The notes under the pieces: generated by a model | What the model was told of the DNA's origin: nothing | What the model saw: only the letters and a program-made list of their open reading frames with translations | The model's database searches: none | Origin: Acinetobacter sp. | GTDB taxonomy: Bacteria > Pseudomonadota > Gammaproteobacteria > Pseudomonadales > Moraxellaceae | Length of the DNA stretch: 24,533 nt | Direction: 5' to 3' | NCBI GenBank assembly: GCA_030152675.1 | Contig: JASLIY010000241.1 | Location: 1 to 24,533, forward strand | Translations under genes and position numbers: made by a program | Shown here: piece by piece, positions 1 to 7,670 of the stretch | Position numbering within the stretch: position 1 is the first letter of the stretch | How the letters are laid out: every line of letters begins with the position of its first letter

Positions 1-56
1 ACGTTGCCTGCTGAGCCCGCGCCAATAATAATATAATCGTATTGTTGATGAGTCAT
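1..56 (-). CDS. betA: Choline dehydrogenase, N-terminal fragment (cut by window edge)
   Basis: Only the first 18 codons are present, reading leftward from an ATG at 56. They encode MTHQQYDYIIIGAGSAGN, which shows the start of the dinucleotide-binding (Rossmann) fold with the GxGxxG pattern used to hold FAD in GMC-family oxidoreductases. Choline dehydrogenase oxidises choline to betaine aldehyde at the inner membrane. Identification as BetA rests on this short match plus its position 148 bp downstream of betB in the usual betI-betB-betA order. The fragment alone would not separate BetA from other GMC oxidoreductases, but the context makes it very likely. Confidence 0.88.
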   Translation of the reverse strand, partial: MTHQQYDYIIIGAGSAGN

Positions 57-108
57 CGTGTATTCCTTATCGCATTGTCTTTTTTTATCAAGCATGTGAA
101 TGCGCAGC

Positions 109-136
109 CTGTCGCCTGACAGTCCGCGCGGGCGGA
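109..136 (-). other. Two small adjacent hairpins between betB and betA
   Basis: In the 148-bp betB-betA gap there are two 5-bp inverted repeats side by side: CTGTC/GACAG (109-122, 4-base loop) and TCCGC/GCGGA (123-136, 4-base loop). No T-run follows, so this does not look like a full terminator. It could affect mRNA stability or the relative yield of BetB and BetA. The short arms make chance occurrence quite possible. Confidence 0.25.
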
Positions 137-204
137 TGGATATCGATCCAAAGATTCGAAGTACTCAAATGAGAAAAAGTAAAGCTCAATGTGAAGTACA
201 GAGA

Positions 205-1677
205 TTAGAAAATCGAGCTGTACTCACCCATTTCGACTTGTACGGATTTGATCCGGGTATAGTGCGCCAAGGTACTCATACCATTTTCACGGCCAACGCC
301 AGATTGTTTGTAGCCACCGACCGGCATTTCAGCTGCGGACTCGCCCCAAGTATTGATCCAGCAAATTCCAGCTTCGAGCTGATGGATGATGCGATGGGCG
401 CGATTGATATCATTCGATACCACACCAGCCGCCAAGCCATAGATGCTGTCGTTGGCGCGTTGAATTACTTCTTGCTCAGTGTCATAGCTCAAGATGCTCA
501 TCACAGGGCCGAAGATTTCTTCTTTGACGATGCGCATGTCATCGCGGCAGTTGGTGAAGATGGTCGGCTGTACATAGGCGCCTTTGCCAAAGTCAGCGCT
601 GAGTTCGCGTGCACCGCCACAGAGTAGTGTGGCACCTTGTTGTTTGCCGAGTTCGATGTAGTTCAACACATTTTGCATATGTTGGAAGCTGTTCAGCGGC
701 CCGAAGTTGGTGGCAGGATCGGTTGGATCACCCATGCGAATATTTTTTACGCGCTTCAGCAGGGCTTGCTCAAAGTCGTGTTTCATCGCACTTGGGACAA
801 AGACGCGTGTGCCATTGGTACAGACTTGGCCTGAACTATAGAAGTTGGCCATCATGGCGATGTCTGCAGCTTTGTCGAGATCGGCATCTTCACAGATGAT
901 CAAAGGAGATTTGCCACCGAGTTCCATGGTCACGTCTTTGAGGGTTGAACCTGCGGCACTGGCCATGACTTTTTTACCGCTAGATACACCACCCGTAAAG
1001 GTCACTTTGGCGATATCTGGATGTTCAGTCAGCCATGGACCCACCTCAGCACCTGGGCCTTGTACCACGTTAAACACGCCGTCAGGAAGACCCGCCTCGG
1101 TCAAGATCTCCGCCAGTTTATAAGTCGAGAGTGGGGTCGATTCACTTGGTTTGTAGATCATGGCATTACCTGCGGCAAGTGCAGGGGCTGCTTTCCACAT
1201 CGCGATTTGAATCGGATAGTTCCATGCGCCAATCCCAGCCACTACGCCCAAAGGTTCACGGCGGGTATAAAAGAAGCTGCTGTCACGAAGTGGCAGTTGT
1301 TCGCCGTGGATCGCGGTGGCAAGGCCGGCATAGTATTCGATCACATCGGCGCCGGTGACGATATCCACCACCGAGGTTTCTGAAAAGGCTTTACCCGAAT
1401 CCTGCGTTTCGAGTAGCGCCAACTCATCATTACGTTCACGTAAAATATCTACAGCGCGACGTAAGATGCGTGAACGCTCCATTGCGGTCATGCTGGCCCA
1501 AACTTTTTGGCCTTGCTGTGCACTTTTGACCGCAGCATTGATGTCTTGTTCAGAGGCGATTTGCACCTGTGCCAACACCTCACCATTTGCAGGGTTGATG
1601 CTGTCAAAGGTTTTTCCACTGCTTGCATCGACATATTGCCCATGTATATATAACGAATAATTCGGTACTTGGTGCAT
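205..1677 (-). CDS. betB: Betaine aldehyde dehydrogenase
   Basis: This 490-residue NAD(P)+-dependent aldehyde dehydrogenase converts betaine aldehyde to glycine betaine, the second step of osmoprotectant synthesis from choline, in the cytoplasm. The length equals that of E. coli BetB. The family signatures are in place: WNYP at residues 152-155 (cofactor and oxyanion region), the general-base glutamate E252 in MELGGKSP, and the catalytic cysteine C286 in [11 protein letters not shown]. The C-terminal part carries the usual EEIFGPV and PVGGYKQSG segments. It lies between betI (upstream, 99-bp gap) and betA (downstream, 148-bp gap) on the same strand and is probably co-transcribed with betI from the promoter at 2471-2499. 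Nothing appears truncated. Confidence 0.97.
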   Translation of the reverse strand: MHQVPNYSLYIHGQYVDASSGKTFDSINPANGEVLAQVQIASEQDINAAVKSAQQGQKVWASMTAMERSRILRRAVDILRERNDELALLETQDSGKAFSETSVVDIVTGADVIEYYAGLATAIHGEQLPLRDSSFFYTRREPLGVVAGIGAWNYPIQIAMWKAAPALAAGNAMIYKPSESTPLSTYKLAEILTEAGLPDGVFNVVQGPGAEVGPWLTEHPDIAKVTFTGGVSSGKKVMASAAGSTLKDVTMELGGKSPLIICEDADLDKAADIAMMANFYSSGQVCTNGTRVFVPSAMKHDFEQALLKRVKNIRMGDPTDPATNFGPLNSFQHMQNVLNYIELGKQQGATLLCGGARELSADFGKGAYVQPTIFTNCRDDMRIVKEEIFGPVMSILSYDTEQEVIQRANDSIYGLAAGVVSNDINRAHRIIHQLEAGICWINTWGESAAEMPVGGYKQSGVGRENGMSTLAHYTRIKSVQVEMGEYSSIF

Positions 1678-1752
1678 GTTGAAACTCCTGCAAATATTAA
1701 AAGGGGGTGATCGCTTGGCTGTTGCTTTGGATGCCGACTGTGATCTGTGAGC

Positions 1753-1768
1753 TGATCCAAGTGGATCA
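1753..1768. other. Near-palindrome in the betI-betB gap
   Basis: TGATCCA and TGGATCA form perfect 7-bp arms around a 2-base centre, just after the betI stop codon (1777-1779). Several extra copies of the word GCTGATC or GTGATC lie around it. It may be a small mRNA hairpin or a protein site; no T-run follows. The function is unknown. Confidence 0.25.
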
Positions 1769-1776
1769 ATACAGGC

Positions 1777-2406
1777 TTAAGGCTGATCAGGTGATTTCTG
1801 TTGAATCAGCATATTTAAATAATGGTAAGCCACTTCACGGGCATGCTGCGCATCAAAGCCTTCAGCCAAATGTCCCATCAAACTGCCGCGCAGCCATAGA
1901 CCATCGATGATGGCGGCCAAACCACTGGCACCGAGTTCGGCTTGTGCTTTGGGCAATAACTGCTGCAGATGATGGCGCAGATTTGATTTTAAACGTTGAT
2001 CATTAATCTTTTGTAAACGATGCAATTGCGGCATATGCATACTGGCGGACCAGAAGTCGAGCCAAAGACGCATTGAAATTTGATTGACCTGAGTCACATC
2101 GAAGTTGGAATCGATGATGGCTTTGATTTGATCAACAGGCTGGTTGCTATATTCAGTTTTATATTGCTCAGTTTTGAGACGCAATATATTCAGCATGTCC
2201 AACATACAAGCATTGATCAAACCTTGTTTATCACCAAAATAATGACTGACGATCCCGGTGGACAAGCCTGCTTGCTTGGCAATCTTGGCCAGTGTCATGT
2301 TGGTGAGTCCCTCATCATGCACCACTTGATAGGTGGCTTGGATAATTTCTTCACGTCTGACGTGTTCGGGTTTGACGCGTGATCTAGTCATGGTTTTAGT
2401 CGCCAT
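1777..2406 (-). CDS. betI: TetR-family repressor of choline/betaine genes
   Basis: About 209 residues, close to E. coli BetI (about 195). The N-terminal helix-turn-helix spans roughly residues 38-58 (LAKIAKQAGLSTGIVSHYF, then GDKQGL), very like the BetI motif STGIISHYFRDKNGL. The C-terminal ligand domain keeps the BetI-type segments WLDFWSASMHMPQLHRLQ and IDGLWLRGSLMG. BetI represses bet genes in the absence of choline. The gene is divergent from betT, and a perfect 22-bp palindrome at 2483-2504 lies between them. Start choice is uncertain: ATG codons at 2409, 2406 and 2391 and a GTG at 2424 are in frame, and none has a strong ribosome-binding site. I chose 2406, preceded by a weak TTAAGATG. 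The true N-terminus may be MTRSRVKPE (2391). Confidence 0.95.
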   Translation of the reverse strand: MATKTMTRSRVKPEHVRREEIIQATYQVVHDEGLTNMTLAKIAKQAGLSTGIVSHYFGDKQGLINACMLDMLNILRLKTEQYKTEYSNQPVDQIKAIIDSNFDVTQVNQISMRLWLDFWSASMHMPQLHRLQKINDQRLKSNLRHHLQQLLPKAQAELGASGLAAIIDGLWLRGSLMGHLAEGFDAQHAREVAYHYLNMLIQQKSPDQP

Positions 2407-2470
2407 CATCTTAATAAACAACACAAAATTATCTAACTTCGGCCGTTGATAAGCAATTCGTTTTCAAATC

Positions 2471-2499
2471 AGTATACGCATTATTGATTGAACGTTCAA
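2471..2499 (-). promoter_or_regulatory. Promoter for betI-betB-betA
   Basis: On the minus strand TTGAAC (-35, 2499-2494) is followed after 17 bp by TATACT (-10, 2476-2471), matching the sigma-70 consensus at 4/6 and 5/6. The -35 box is inside the BetI palindrome. The expected transcript start is near 2464, which leaves about 55-60 nt of leader before betI. Confidence 0.65.
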
Positions 2500-2504
2500 T
2501 CAAT
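2483..2504. promoter_or_regulatory. Probable BetI operator (perfect 22-bp palindrome)
   Basis: The left half is ATTGATTGAAC and the right half is its exact reverse complement, giving a perfect 22-bp palindrome with no central spacer. It is located midway between the divergent betI and betT genes, where BetI of enteric bacteria is known to bind, and its size suits a TetR-family dimer. It contains both -35 boxes (TTGAAC on each strand), so bound BetI would occlude both promoters. Assignment to BetI is inferred from position and symmetry. Confidence 0.85.
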
Positions 2505-2516
2505 GGGGTATATGAT
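2488..2516 (+). promoter_or_regulatory. Promoter for betT
   Basis: TTGAAC (-35, 2488-2493) and TATGAT (-10, 2511-2516) are separated by 17 bp. The -35 box lies in the BetI palindrome, mirroring the betI promoter on the other strand. The expected start near 2523 gives betT a leader of roughly 190 nt. A second TTGACA at 2614-2619 has no good -10 at the right distance. Confidence 0.6.
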
Positions 2517-2543
2517 CAACAAAACAGCAACCTAAAAAACCGC

Positions 2544-2567
2544 TCAATCGGATGCTGATCCGATTGA
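2544..2567. other. Perfect inverted repeat in betT leader
   Basis: TCAATCGGAT and ATCCGATTGA form a perfect 10-bp stem around GCTG. On the plus strand it is followed by an A-run, so it is not a terminator for betT. On the minus strand the stem is followed after GCGG by TTTTTT, so it could stop antisense transcription coming from betT toward betI. Its arms reuse the words TCAATC and GATTGA of the BetI operator, but in everted order, so it could also be a protein site. Confidence 0.5.
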
Positions 2568-2668
2568 AAAAATGCTGAAACGCAATGGGATTTGCGAGCA
2601 AAACTTGAGTGTTTTGACATTTTTAGAACAATAGTTGTACATCAACGCATTATGCTGTGTGCGCTAAC

Positions 2669-2690
2669 ACGTCGATTTTCGCTTCGACGT
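2669..2690 (+). other. Hairpin just upstream of the betT ribosome-binding site
   Basis: ACGTCGA and TCGACGT pair as a perfect 7-bp stem with an 8-base loop (TTTTCGCT). The hairpin ends about 14 nt before the betT ribosome-binding site (TAGAGGA near 2704) and is within the predicted leader. It might tune translation or RNA stability; no function is shown. Confidence 0.4.
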
Positions 2691-2714
2691 TCACCTTGAA
2701 CCTTAGAGGATTTT

Positions 2715-4766
2715 ATGCAAAATGAACCGACTCAACTCAAATTGTCTGATCGCGATCCACCAGAACAGCAACTAAATCGGCCGGTATTTTTCATAGCTGC
2801 AGGGTTAATTTTATTATTTTCCTTTCTCACCATGCTGTTTACTGAACAAGCAGGTGAAATACTCGATGTCAGTTTAGATTGGGTCAGTTCGACCCTCGGT
2901 TGGTATTATTTTGCGGCAGCTTCACTCTATATTATTTTTGTGCTGATTATTGCGTGTTCGCGCTATGGGGAGATCAAACTCGGCCCCAAACATTCCAAAC
3001 CCGAATTTAGTTTACTCAGTTGGTCGGCCATGCTGTTCGCAGCCGGGATCGGCATCGACTTGATGTTCTTTTCGGTGCTCGAACCGATTACGCAATATAT
3101 GCAACCGCCTGTCGGTGAGGGGCAAACCCTTGAAGCGGCACGGCAAGCCATTGTCTGGACCATCTTTCACTATGGTTTAACGGGCTGGTGTATGTATGCC
3201 TTGGTGGGGATTGCCTTGGGTTACTTTGCCTATCGTTATAATTTACCGCTGACGATTCGCTCCGCCTTGTATCCGATTTTTGGTGAGAAAATCAATGGTT
3301 GGATCGGGGATGTGGTCGATATCGCTGCGGTGATCGGCACCATCTTTGGTATCGCCACCACCTGTGGGATTGGGGTGGTACAACTGAACTATGGTTTGAC
3401 CGTACTCTTGGGCTGGCCTGAGGGCATGGGGGTGCAGATCGGCTTGGTCGGTTTGGCCGTTGCGATTTCGATCGTGTCAGCCACCACTGGGGTCGACAAA
3501 GGCCTCAAGCTCCTGTCTGAGTTAAACGTCTTCTTTGCCATTGGTTTGGTGCTATTTATTTTATTTCTGGGCGATACCAAGTTCTTACTCAATGCCTTGG
3601 TGCTCAACGTCGGTGACTATATCAGTTTGTTCCCATCGATGACCTTGGACAGTTTTGCCTATAACCAAGATGAACACAGTCAGCAGTGGATCAAAGACTG
3701 GACGCTGTTTTTCTGGGCGTGGTGGATTGCATGGTCGCCATTTGTGGGCTTGTTCTTGGCGCGTATTTCAAGAGGACGGACCATTCGCCAGTTTGTGACG
3801 GGGACGTTGATTATTCCGTTTTTGTTTACCTTGGCGTGGATTTCCGTCATGGGCAACAGTGCCTTGTATGAAGCCATTCATGGTAACTTGGGCTTTGTCT
3901 ATGAAACGCTGGCCAGTCCTGAGCATGGTTTCTATAAACTGTTTTCTAACTATCCTTGGTTCTCAGTCACGGCGGTGGTGGTGTTTGTGACAGGGCTACT
4001 GTTCTATGTCACTTCGGCAGACTCTGGCGCTATGGTGTTGGGCAACTTTACCTATAAGCTCAAAGACGTCAATCAAGATGCACCGAACTGGTTAAGAATC
4101 TTCTGGGCAGTGACCATTGCGTTATTAACCGTTGCAATGTTGATGACCGATGGGATCAGTACCCTGCAAAAAGCAACCGTCATCATGGGCTTACCTTTTA
4201 GTTTCGTGATGTTCTTTGTGATGTTTGGTCTGTTTAAAGCCTTTAGACTCGAAGACTTCCGTTCTCAGAGTTCCAACCTAAACTCTGCGCCTGTGGTGGG
4301 TAACGTTGATATCCTAAACTGGAAACAACGTCTAACCCGTGTGATGCAGTATCCAGGCACAGTGGCGACCTTAAAAATGCTCGATCAAGTGGCCAAGCCC
4401 GCAGTGGATGCGGTGGCGAATGAGATTCGGAGCAAAGGTGGGCAAGTGACGGTGGATATGGTGCCGCTCGAAGACAATGATCAGCTCTATCATATTGATT
4501 TGATCATTGACTTGAACAATGAGCAAAACTTTATTTATCAGATTTGGCCACGCCAATACGTTGCACCTTCATTTAGTCGCCGTGCGCAGGTCGGTAAAGA
4601 GCATTATTATCGTCTGGAAACCTTCTTGTTTGAAGGGAGCCAAGGCAATGATTTGGTTGGCTATAGCAAAGAACAAGTCATCAATGATATTTTGGACAAA
4701 TACGAACGTCATCTGACCTTCTTGCATTTGCAGTTGGCACATGAAAACAAATCCAATGAGGGTTAA
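2715..4766 (+). CDS. betT: High-affinity choline transporter of the BCCT family
   Basis: This 683-residue inner-membrane protein with about 12 hydrophobic segments imports choline for conversion to betaine. The BCCT glycine stretch is GIGID at residues 111-115, with an aspartate (D115) where Na+-driven betaine carriers have glycine; this variant fits the proton-driven BetT type. The BCCT signature WTLFFWAWWIAW begins at residue 329. After the last membrane segment (about residue 510) a hydrophilic tail of some 160 residues extends to the end, as in E. coli BetT (677 residues), where such a tail is tied to osmotic control. A good ribosome-binding site (TAGAGGA) precedes the ATG. It is divergent from betI and probably repressed by BetI. 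The next gene starts 12 bp after its stop. Confidence 0.95.
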   Translation: MQNEPTQLKLSDRDPPEQQLNRPVFFIAAGLILLFSFLTMLFTEQAGEILDVSLDWVSSTLGWYYFAAASLYIIFVLIIACSRYGEIKLGPKHSKPEFSLLSWSAMLFAAGIGIDLMFFSVLEPITQYMQPPVGEGQTLEAARQAIVWTIFHYGLTGWCMYALVGIALGYFAYRYNLPLTIRSALYPIFGEKINGWIGDVVDIAAVIGTIFGIATTCGIGVVQLNYGLTVLLGWPEGMGVQIGLVGLAVAISIVSATTGVDKGLKLLSELNVFFAIGLVLFILFLGDTKFLLNALVLNVGDYISLFPSMTLDSFAYNQDEHSQQWIKDWTLFFWAWWIAWSPFVGLFLARISRGRTIRQFVTGTLIIPFLFTLAWISVMGNSALYEAIHGNLGFVYETLASPEHGFYKLFSNYPWFSVTAVVVFVTGLLFYVTSADSGAMVLGNFTYKLKDVNQDAPNWLRIFWAVTIALLTVAMLMTDGISTLQKATVIMGLPFSFVMFFVMFGLFKAFRLEDFRSQSSNLNSAPVVGNVDILNWKQRLTRVMQYPGTVATLKMLDQVAKPAVDAVANEIRSKGGQVTVDMVPLEDNDQLYHIDLIIDLNNEQNFIYQIWPRQYVAPSFSRRAQVGKEHYYRLETFLFEGSQGNDLVGYSKEQVINDILDKYERHLTFLHLQLAHENKSNEG

Positions 4767-4778
4767 ACAGGAGTTATC

Positions 4779-4973
4779 ATGAAATTTACGGTACCGAGTA
4801 TCAGTTGTGGTGGTTGCGCACGTGGTGTGACTGCGAGTATCAAAGCCTTGGACCCAAATGCAGTGGTCGAGATCAATGTTGAGACCAAGTTGGTTGAAGT
4901 ACAAACCCAGCAGTCATTTGAGGCGATTAGCGCTGCACTGACTGAAGACGGGTTTGCGCCACAAGTAGATTGA
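4779..4973 (+). CDS. Small heavy-metal-associated (HMA) domain protein, copper-chaperone-like
   Basis: A 64-residue protein that is a single HMA (ferredoxin-like) domain. The metal-binding pair is C10 and C13 in SISCGGCARGV, equivalent to the MxCxxC loop of CopZ/Atx1-type chaperones, although the usual methionine before the loop is replaced by serine. The rest follows the fold: VVEINVETKLVEVQ as a strand pair and EAISAALTEDGFAPQV as the last helix and strand. It starts 12 bp after the betT stop with its own ribosome-binding site (CAGGAG), so it is almost certainly on the betT transcript. No copper ATPase or copper regulator is nearby. Cu(I) is the expected ligand by family, but the metal cannot be told from sequence. 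Confidence 0.88.
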   Translation: MKFTVPSISCGGCARGVTASIKALDPNAVVEINVETKLVEVQTQQSFEAISAALTEDGFAPQVD

Positions 4974-4990
4974 TGGATTAAGTTCGCAAC

Positions 4991-5024
4991 GGCTTGAGTC
5001 GGTCATTGGATCGCGACTCAAGCC
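4991..5024 (+). other. Strong hairpin ahead of the terminator
   Basis: GGCTTGAGTCG and CGACTCAAGCC form a perfect 11-bp stem with a 12-base loop. No T-run follows; it sits only a few bases before the true terminator at 5028-5063. It may protect the 3' end of the betT-HMA mRNA or act as a second stop. Confidence 0.6.
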
Positions 5025-5027
5025 CTC

Positions 5028-5063
5028 AACCTGTACAGGACACTGTTCTGTACAGGTTTTTTT
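5028..5063 (+). terminator. Rho-independent terminator after betT-HMA
   Basis: AACCTGTACAG and CTGTACAGGTT pair as a perfect 11-bp stem, followed directly by seven T residues (5057-5063, the first two forming the end of the stem). Each arm contains CTGTACAG, itself a palindrome. Confidence 0.9.
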
Positions 5064-5202
5064 GTGCAGTCCACATCACTCAACTCGGTTTTATTTAGTT
5101 TTATCCAATAGGGGTAAATTGAATGGGTTGATTTATAGGCTTGATTTGTTGGCATAAGTTGGATAGTTTTCAAGAGGACGCTCTTTGATCAAGAACTAGA
5201 AT

Positions 5203-6006
5203 ATGAAACCAGCCCATGATTTACTGCATGCCGTGCAGTGGAAAGATCTGCTGCATTTAAATCAAAAAGATATCATTTCAGAGTTATTTATTTCTCTCCC
5301 TTGGCTCCTTGCTGCACTGGGCTTTGCCTATGTCGCTCAAAGTTTTGCGTTGCTGTATTTATTGGCCTTTGGCTGTGCCTTTATGTTTTTTCTGACCGGA
5401 CTGCGGCAGGTGCATAATGCCTTTCACTTTGCTTTGGGCTTACCGCGCAGACTCACACATTGGGTGATGTTTGTCTTGAGCATACTGATGCTGGGTTCAA
5501 TGCATGCCGTACAGATCAATCATCTACGCCATCATCAACACTGTATGCAAGAAGAAGATATTGAAGCCAAAAGTGCCAAGATGCGTTGGTGGCAGGCTTT
5601 GTTGTTTGGCCCGATCTTTCCATTTTTGTTGCATCATAAAGCCTTACAAGTCGGGACCACCACGCAACGGCGTTGGATCTATGCCGAGTTGGCTGCCAAT
5701 GTGGTGGTCTTGCTTCTGGTCTTTGTGGTGCTGGATATTCAGGTTTTAAAATTCCATATGCTTGCCATGCTGATCGGGCAATGCATGACCGCATTTTTCG
5801 CAGTATGGACGGTGCATCATGATACTGAAGATCATATTTATATGGCACGTACGGTACGGCATGAACTCAAGCGCGTGGTGACCTACAATATGTTTTACCA
5901 TGTTGAACATCATTTATTTCCAGCGGTTCCGACCCGTCGCCTACATGTTTTGGCCAAACGCTTAGATGCTTATGCGCCTGAGGTTGAAATTCGACAGGTG
6001 TTCTAA
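5203..6006 (+). CDS. Membrane fatty acid desaturase family protein
   Basis: A 267-residue integral membrane protein of the di-iron desaturase/hydroxylase superfamily. The histidine boxes are visible in order: HNAFH (71-75), HLRHHQH (107-113), HHD (205-207) and HVEHH (233-237), the last followed by LFPAVPTRRL as in acyl-lipid desaturases. Hydrophobic segments fall near residues 30-65, 85-100, 132-145 and 162-200. The enzyme would use O2 and reduced electron carriers to introduce a double bond in a fatty acyl or related lipid chain; the substrate and bond position cannot be told. It stands alone, with a terminator before it and one after it. No clear ribosome-binding site precedes the ATG (AGAGGA is about 20 nt upstream). 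A carotenoid or sterol-type hydroxylase of the same superfamily is a less likely alternative. Confidence 0.85.
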   Translation: MKPAHDLLHAVQWKDLLHLNQKDIISELFISLPWLLAALGFAYVAQSFALLYLLAFGCAFMFFLTGLRQVHNAFHFALGLPRRLTHWVMFVLSILMLGSMHAVQINHLRHHQHCMQEEDIEAKSAKMRWWQALLFGPIFPFLLHHKALQVGTTTQRRWIYAELAANVVVLLLVFVVLDIQVLKFHMLAMLIGQCMTAFFAVWTVHHDTEDHIYMARTVRHELKRVVTYNMFYHVEHHLFPAVPTRRLHVLAKRLDAYAPEVEIRQVF

Positions 6007-6042
6007 TGCCGAAATCATGTATATTGGCTGACTTGATAGAGA

Positions 6043-6077
6043 TAAATACAGTTCAATATTGAGCTGTATTTATTTTT
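6043..6077 (+). terminator. Terminator after the desaturase gene
   Basis: TAAATACAG and CTGTATTTA form a 9-bp stem that continues, after one T-G mismatch, into the self-complementary TCAATATTGA, and it is followed by TTTTT. The stem is AT-rich but long. Confidence 0.8.
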
Positions 6078-6328
6078 GAAATTGATGATTCAGAACATAC
6101 TGGAATGCGAAGGGGGAGCCAGATCATGCTACAGATCCAGCCAAATCAATGCACGCTGAATAGGCAAAGGTCAATCACACTGACATAAATAATTAAAATC
6201 CTGCACATTTATATACATAACACTATGAATGAGTTAAAGAAAAATTAAGCTTAAGCGGAAATAATAGCCGACATGTTTTCGGCCATCCTCTTGCTTCATC
6301 GCACAGCTGTTTAGGACTATTACACTCG
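6078..6328. other. Intergenic region upstream of sbmA
   Basis: From the desaturase stop to the sbmA start there are 322 bp. The first part is the terminator (6043-6077). The rest holds no convincing gene. It contains an AT-rich stretch (TTTATATACATAAC near 6209-6222) that could include a -10 box, and a small stem GCCGA/TCGGC near 6268-6284. I could not pair a good -35 with a -10 at the right distance. Confidence 0.4.
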
Positions 6329-7528
6329 ATGTTTAAATCTTTTTTTCCCAACCCTAAGTGGTTCTTTTTATCTGCCATCCTCTGGTTTTTGATCAATATT
6401 GCACTGTGGTATAGCGGCGGCAAAGAGTGGGGCACATTGCTCGGTTTTGCACCCGGTTATAGCGACGAAAAATTACCATTAAATATTGCGCGCTTTTTTA
6501 CTGCTCAGTATTTATGGTTCTATTTATGGTATGGCGTTGCAGTCAGTGCTTTCGCGTTATTCTGGAAATTTAAAGCCAACCATCCTTGGCAGGGTTGGTC
6601 AATTTGGGGCTCGGCATTTATCTTATTTAATGTTTGGTTTGGGGTACAGCTGAGCGTTGCGATCAATGCATGGTACGCGCCATTTTATGATCTGATCCAA
6701 AGCATGATCAGTAATGGTGCCGGTGGTGATATTACACTGCTTTATCAAGGTACCATGTCATTCTTATATTTAGCCATGGTGTCAGTCACTGTTGCGGTGT
6801 TGAACTTATTCTTCGTGAGTCATTATATTTTTCGTTGGCGTACCGCGATGAATGAGTATTACACCGAAAACTGGAACACATTACGCCATGTTGAGGGGGC
6901 ATCACAGCGGGTCCAAGAAGACACCATGCGTTTTGCTAGTACTTTAGAAAACCTCGGCGTAAGTTTTGTTCGTGCGATTTTGACTCTAATTGCATTTTTA
7001 CCGGTGTTGATTCAGCTTTCAGAACATGTTCCGGCCTTACCGGTGATTGGTGAGATTAAATATTCATTGGTTTGGGCCGCAATCGGCTGGTCACTATTTG
7101 GAACCATCTTACTGGTGGTGGTCGGGATCAAACTGCCTGGCTTAGAGTTTAATAATCAAAAAGTTGAAGCAGCTTATCGTAAAGAGTTGGTCTATGGCGA
7201 GGACCATGCGGATCGTGCACAACCAGCAACACTCAATGAGTTGTATGGCAGTGTGCGTAAAAACTATTTCCGCCTTTATTTTCATTATGCCTATTTCAAC
7301 GTGGTGAGTATTTGGTATCTCCAACTCGACATTTTATTTAGTCTAGTGGTGTTATTTCCCGCGATTGCTGCGGGGATCATCACGCTAGGGTTGTTGCAAC
7401 AGATCAGCCATGTCTTTGGTAAGGTACGCGAGTCCTTTCAGTATTTGGTCAATTCTTGGAAAACCATTATCGAACTGCTGTCGATTTATAAACGTCTCAA
7501 AGCTTTTGAATCGATTTTGAAGTCCTAA
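6329..7528 (+). CDS. sbmA: Peptide antibiotic transporter SbmA
   Basis: This 399-residue inner-membrane protein (E. coli SbmA is 406) belongs to the SbmA/BacA family of proton-driven importers. By family it takes up microcins B17 and J25, bleomycin and proline-rich peptides. The resemblance is direct: the N-terminus [19 protein letters not shown] (113-124), [11 protein letters not shown] (168-178), the block [15 protein letters not shown] (194-208) and the later GIKLPGLEF and [10 protein letters not shown] all match segments of the enteric protein. It has the transmembrane part only, with no ABC ATPase domain, so it is SbmA rather than the ABC relative. It is a single-gene unit ending at a strong hairpin. 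No good ribosome-binding site precedes the chosen ATG; the start is supported by the conserved MFKSFFP beginning. Confidence 0.96.
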   Translation: MFKSFFPNPKWFFLSAILWFLINIALWYSGGKEWGTLLGFAPGYSDEKLPLNIARFFTAQYLWFYLWYGVAVSAFALFWKFKANHPWQGWSIWGSAFILFNVWFGVQLSVAINAWYAPFYDLIQSMISNGAGGDITLLYQGTMSFLYLAMVSVTVAVLNLFFVSHYIFRWRTAMNEYYTENWNTLRHVEGASQRVQEDTMRFASTLENLGVSFVRAILTLIAFLPVLIQLSEHVPALPVIGEIKYSLVWAAIGWSLFGTILLVVVGIKLPGLEFNNQKVEAAYRKELVYGEDHADRAQPATLNELYGSVRKNYFRLYFHYAYFNVVSIWYLQLDILFSLVVLFPAIAAGIITLGLLQQISHVFGKVRESFQYLVNSWKTIIELLSIYKRLKAFESILKS

Positions 7529-7559
7529 TTTTTGCAGCCGCGTTATTCGGTTTCTATTT

Positions 7560-7597
7560 AACGCGCTGGGCAAGCTTAAATCTTTGCCCAGCGCGTT
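7560..7597 (+). terminator. Strong hairpin terminator after sbmA
   Basis: AACGCGCTGGGCAA and its exact complement form a perfect 14-bp stem around a 10-base loop, 32 bp after the sbmA stop. The following bases (GTTGTTTG) are only partly T-rich, so termination is likely but may be incomplete. Confidence 0.75.
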
Positions 7598-7640
7598 GTT
7601 GTTTGAGTTGTGTCGATTGGGTGAATTCCTAAGTGACAAT

Positions 7641-7670
7641 ATTTGATTCAAATCGGATTTCTGCTAGAGT
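7641..7670 (+). promoter_or_regulatory. Possible promoter and overlapping palindrome upstream of the pnuC-like gene
   Basis: ATTTGA-T-TCAAAT (7641-7653) is a perfect 6-bp inverted repeat with a one-base centre. It overlaps a candidate -35 box TTGATT (7643-7648), with TAGAGT (7665-7670, 4/6 match) 16 bp on. A repressor binding the palindrome would block it. It is 120 bp before the start codon. The match is weak. Confidence 0.35.

Noticed and set aside
100-627. 175-codon plus-strand open frame
   Set aside because: It is antisense to the 3' end of betB, whose catalytic motifs and full length are certain; it lacks a ribosome-binding site and recognisable domains.
2614-2642. Second betT promoter from TTGACA at 2614-2619
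   Set aside because: The bases 16-18 bp downstream (GTACAT, TACATC) match a -10 box poorly, and the promoter at 2488-2516 is better and fits BetI control.
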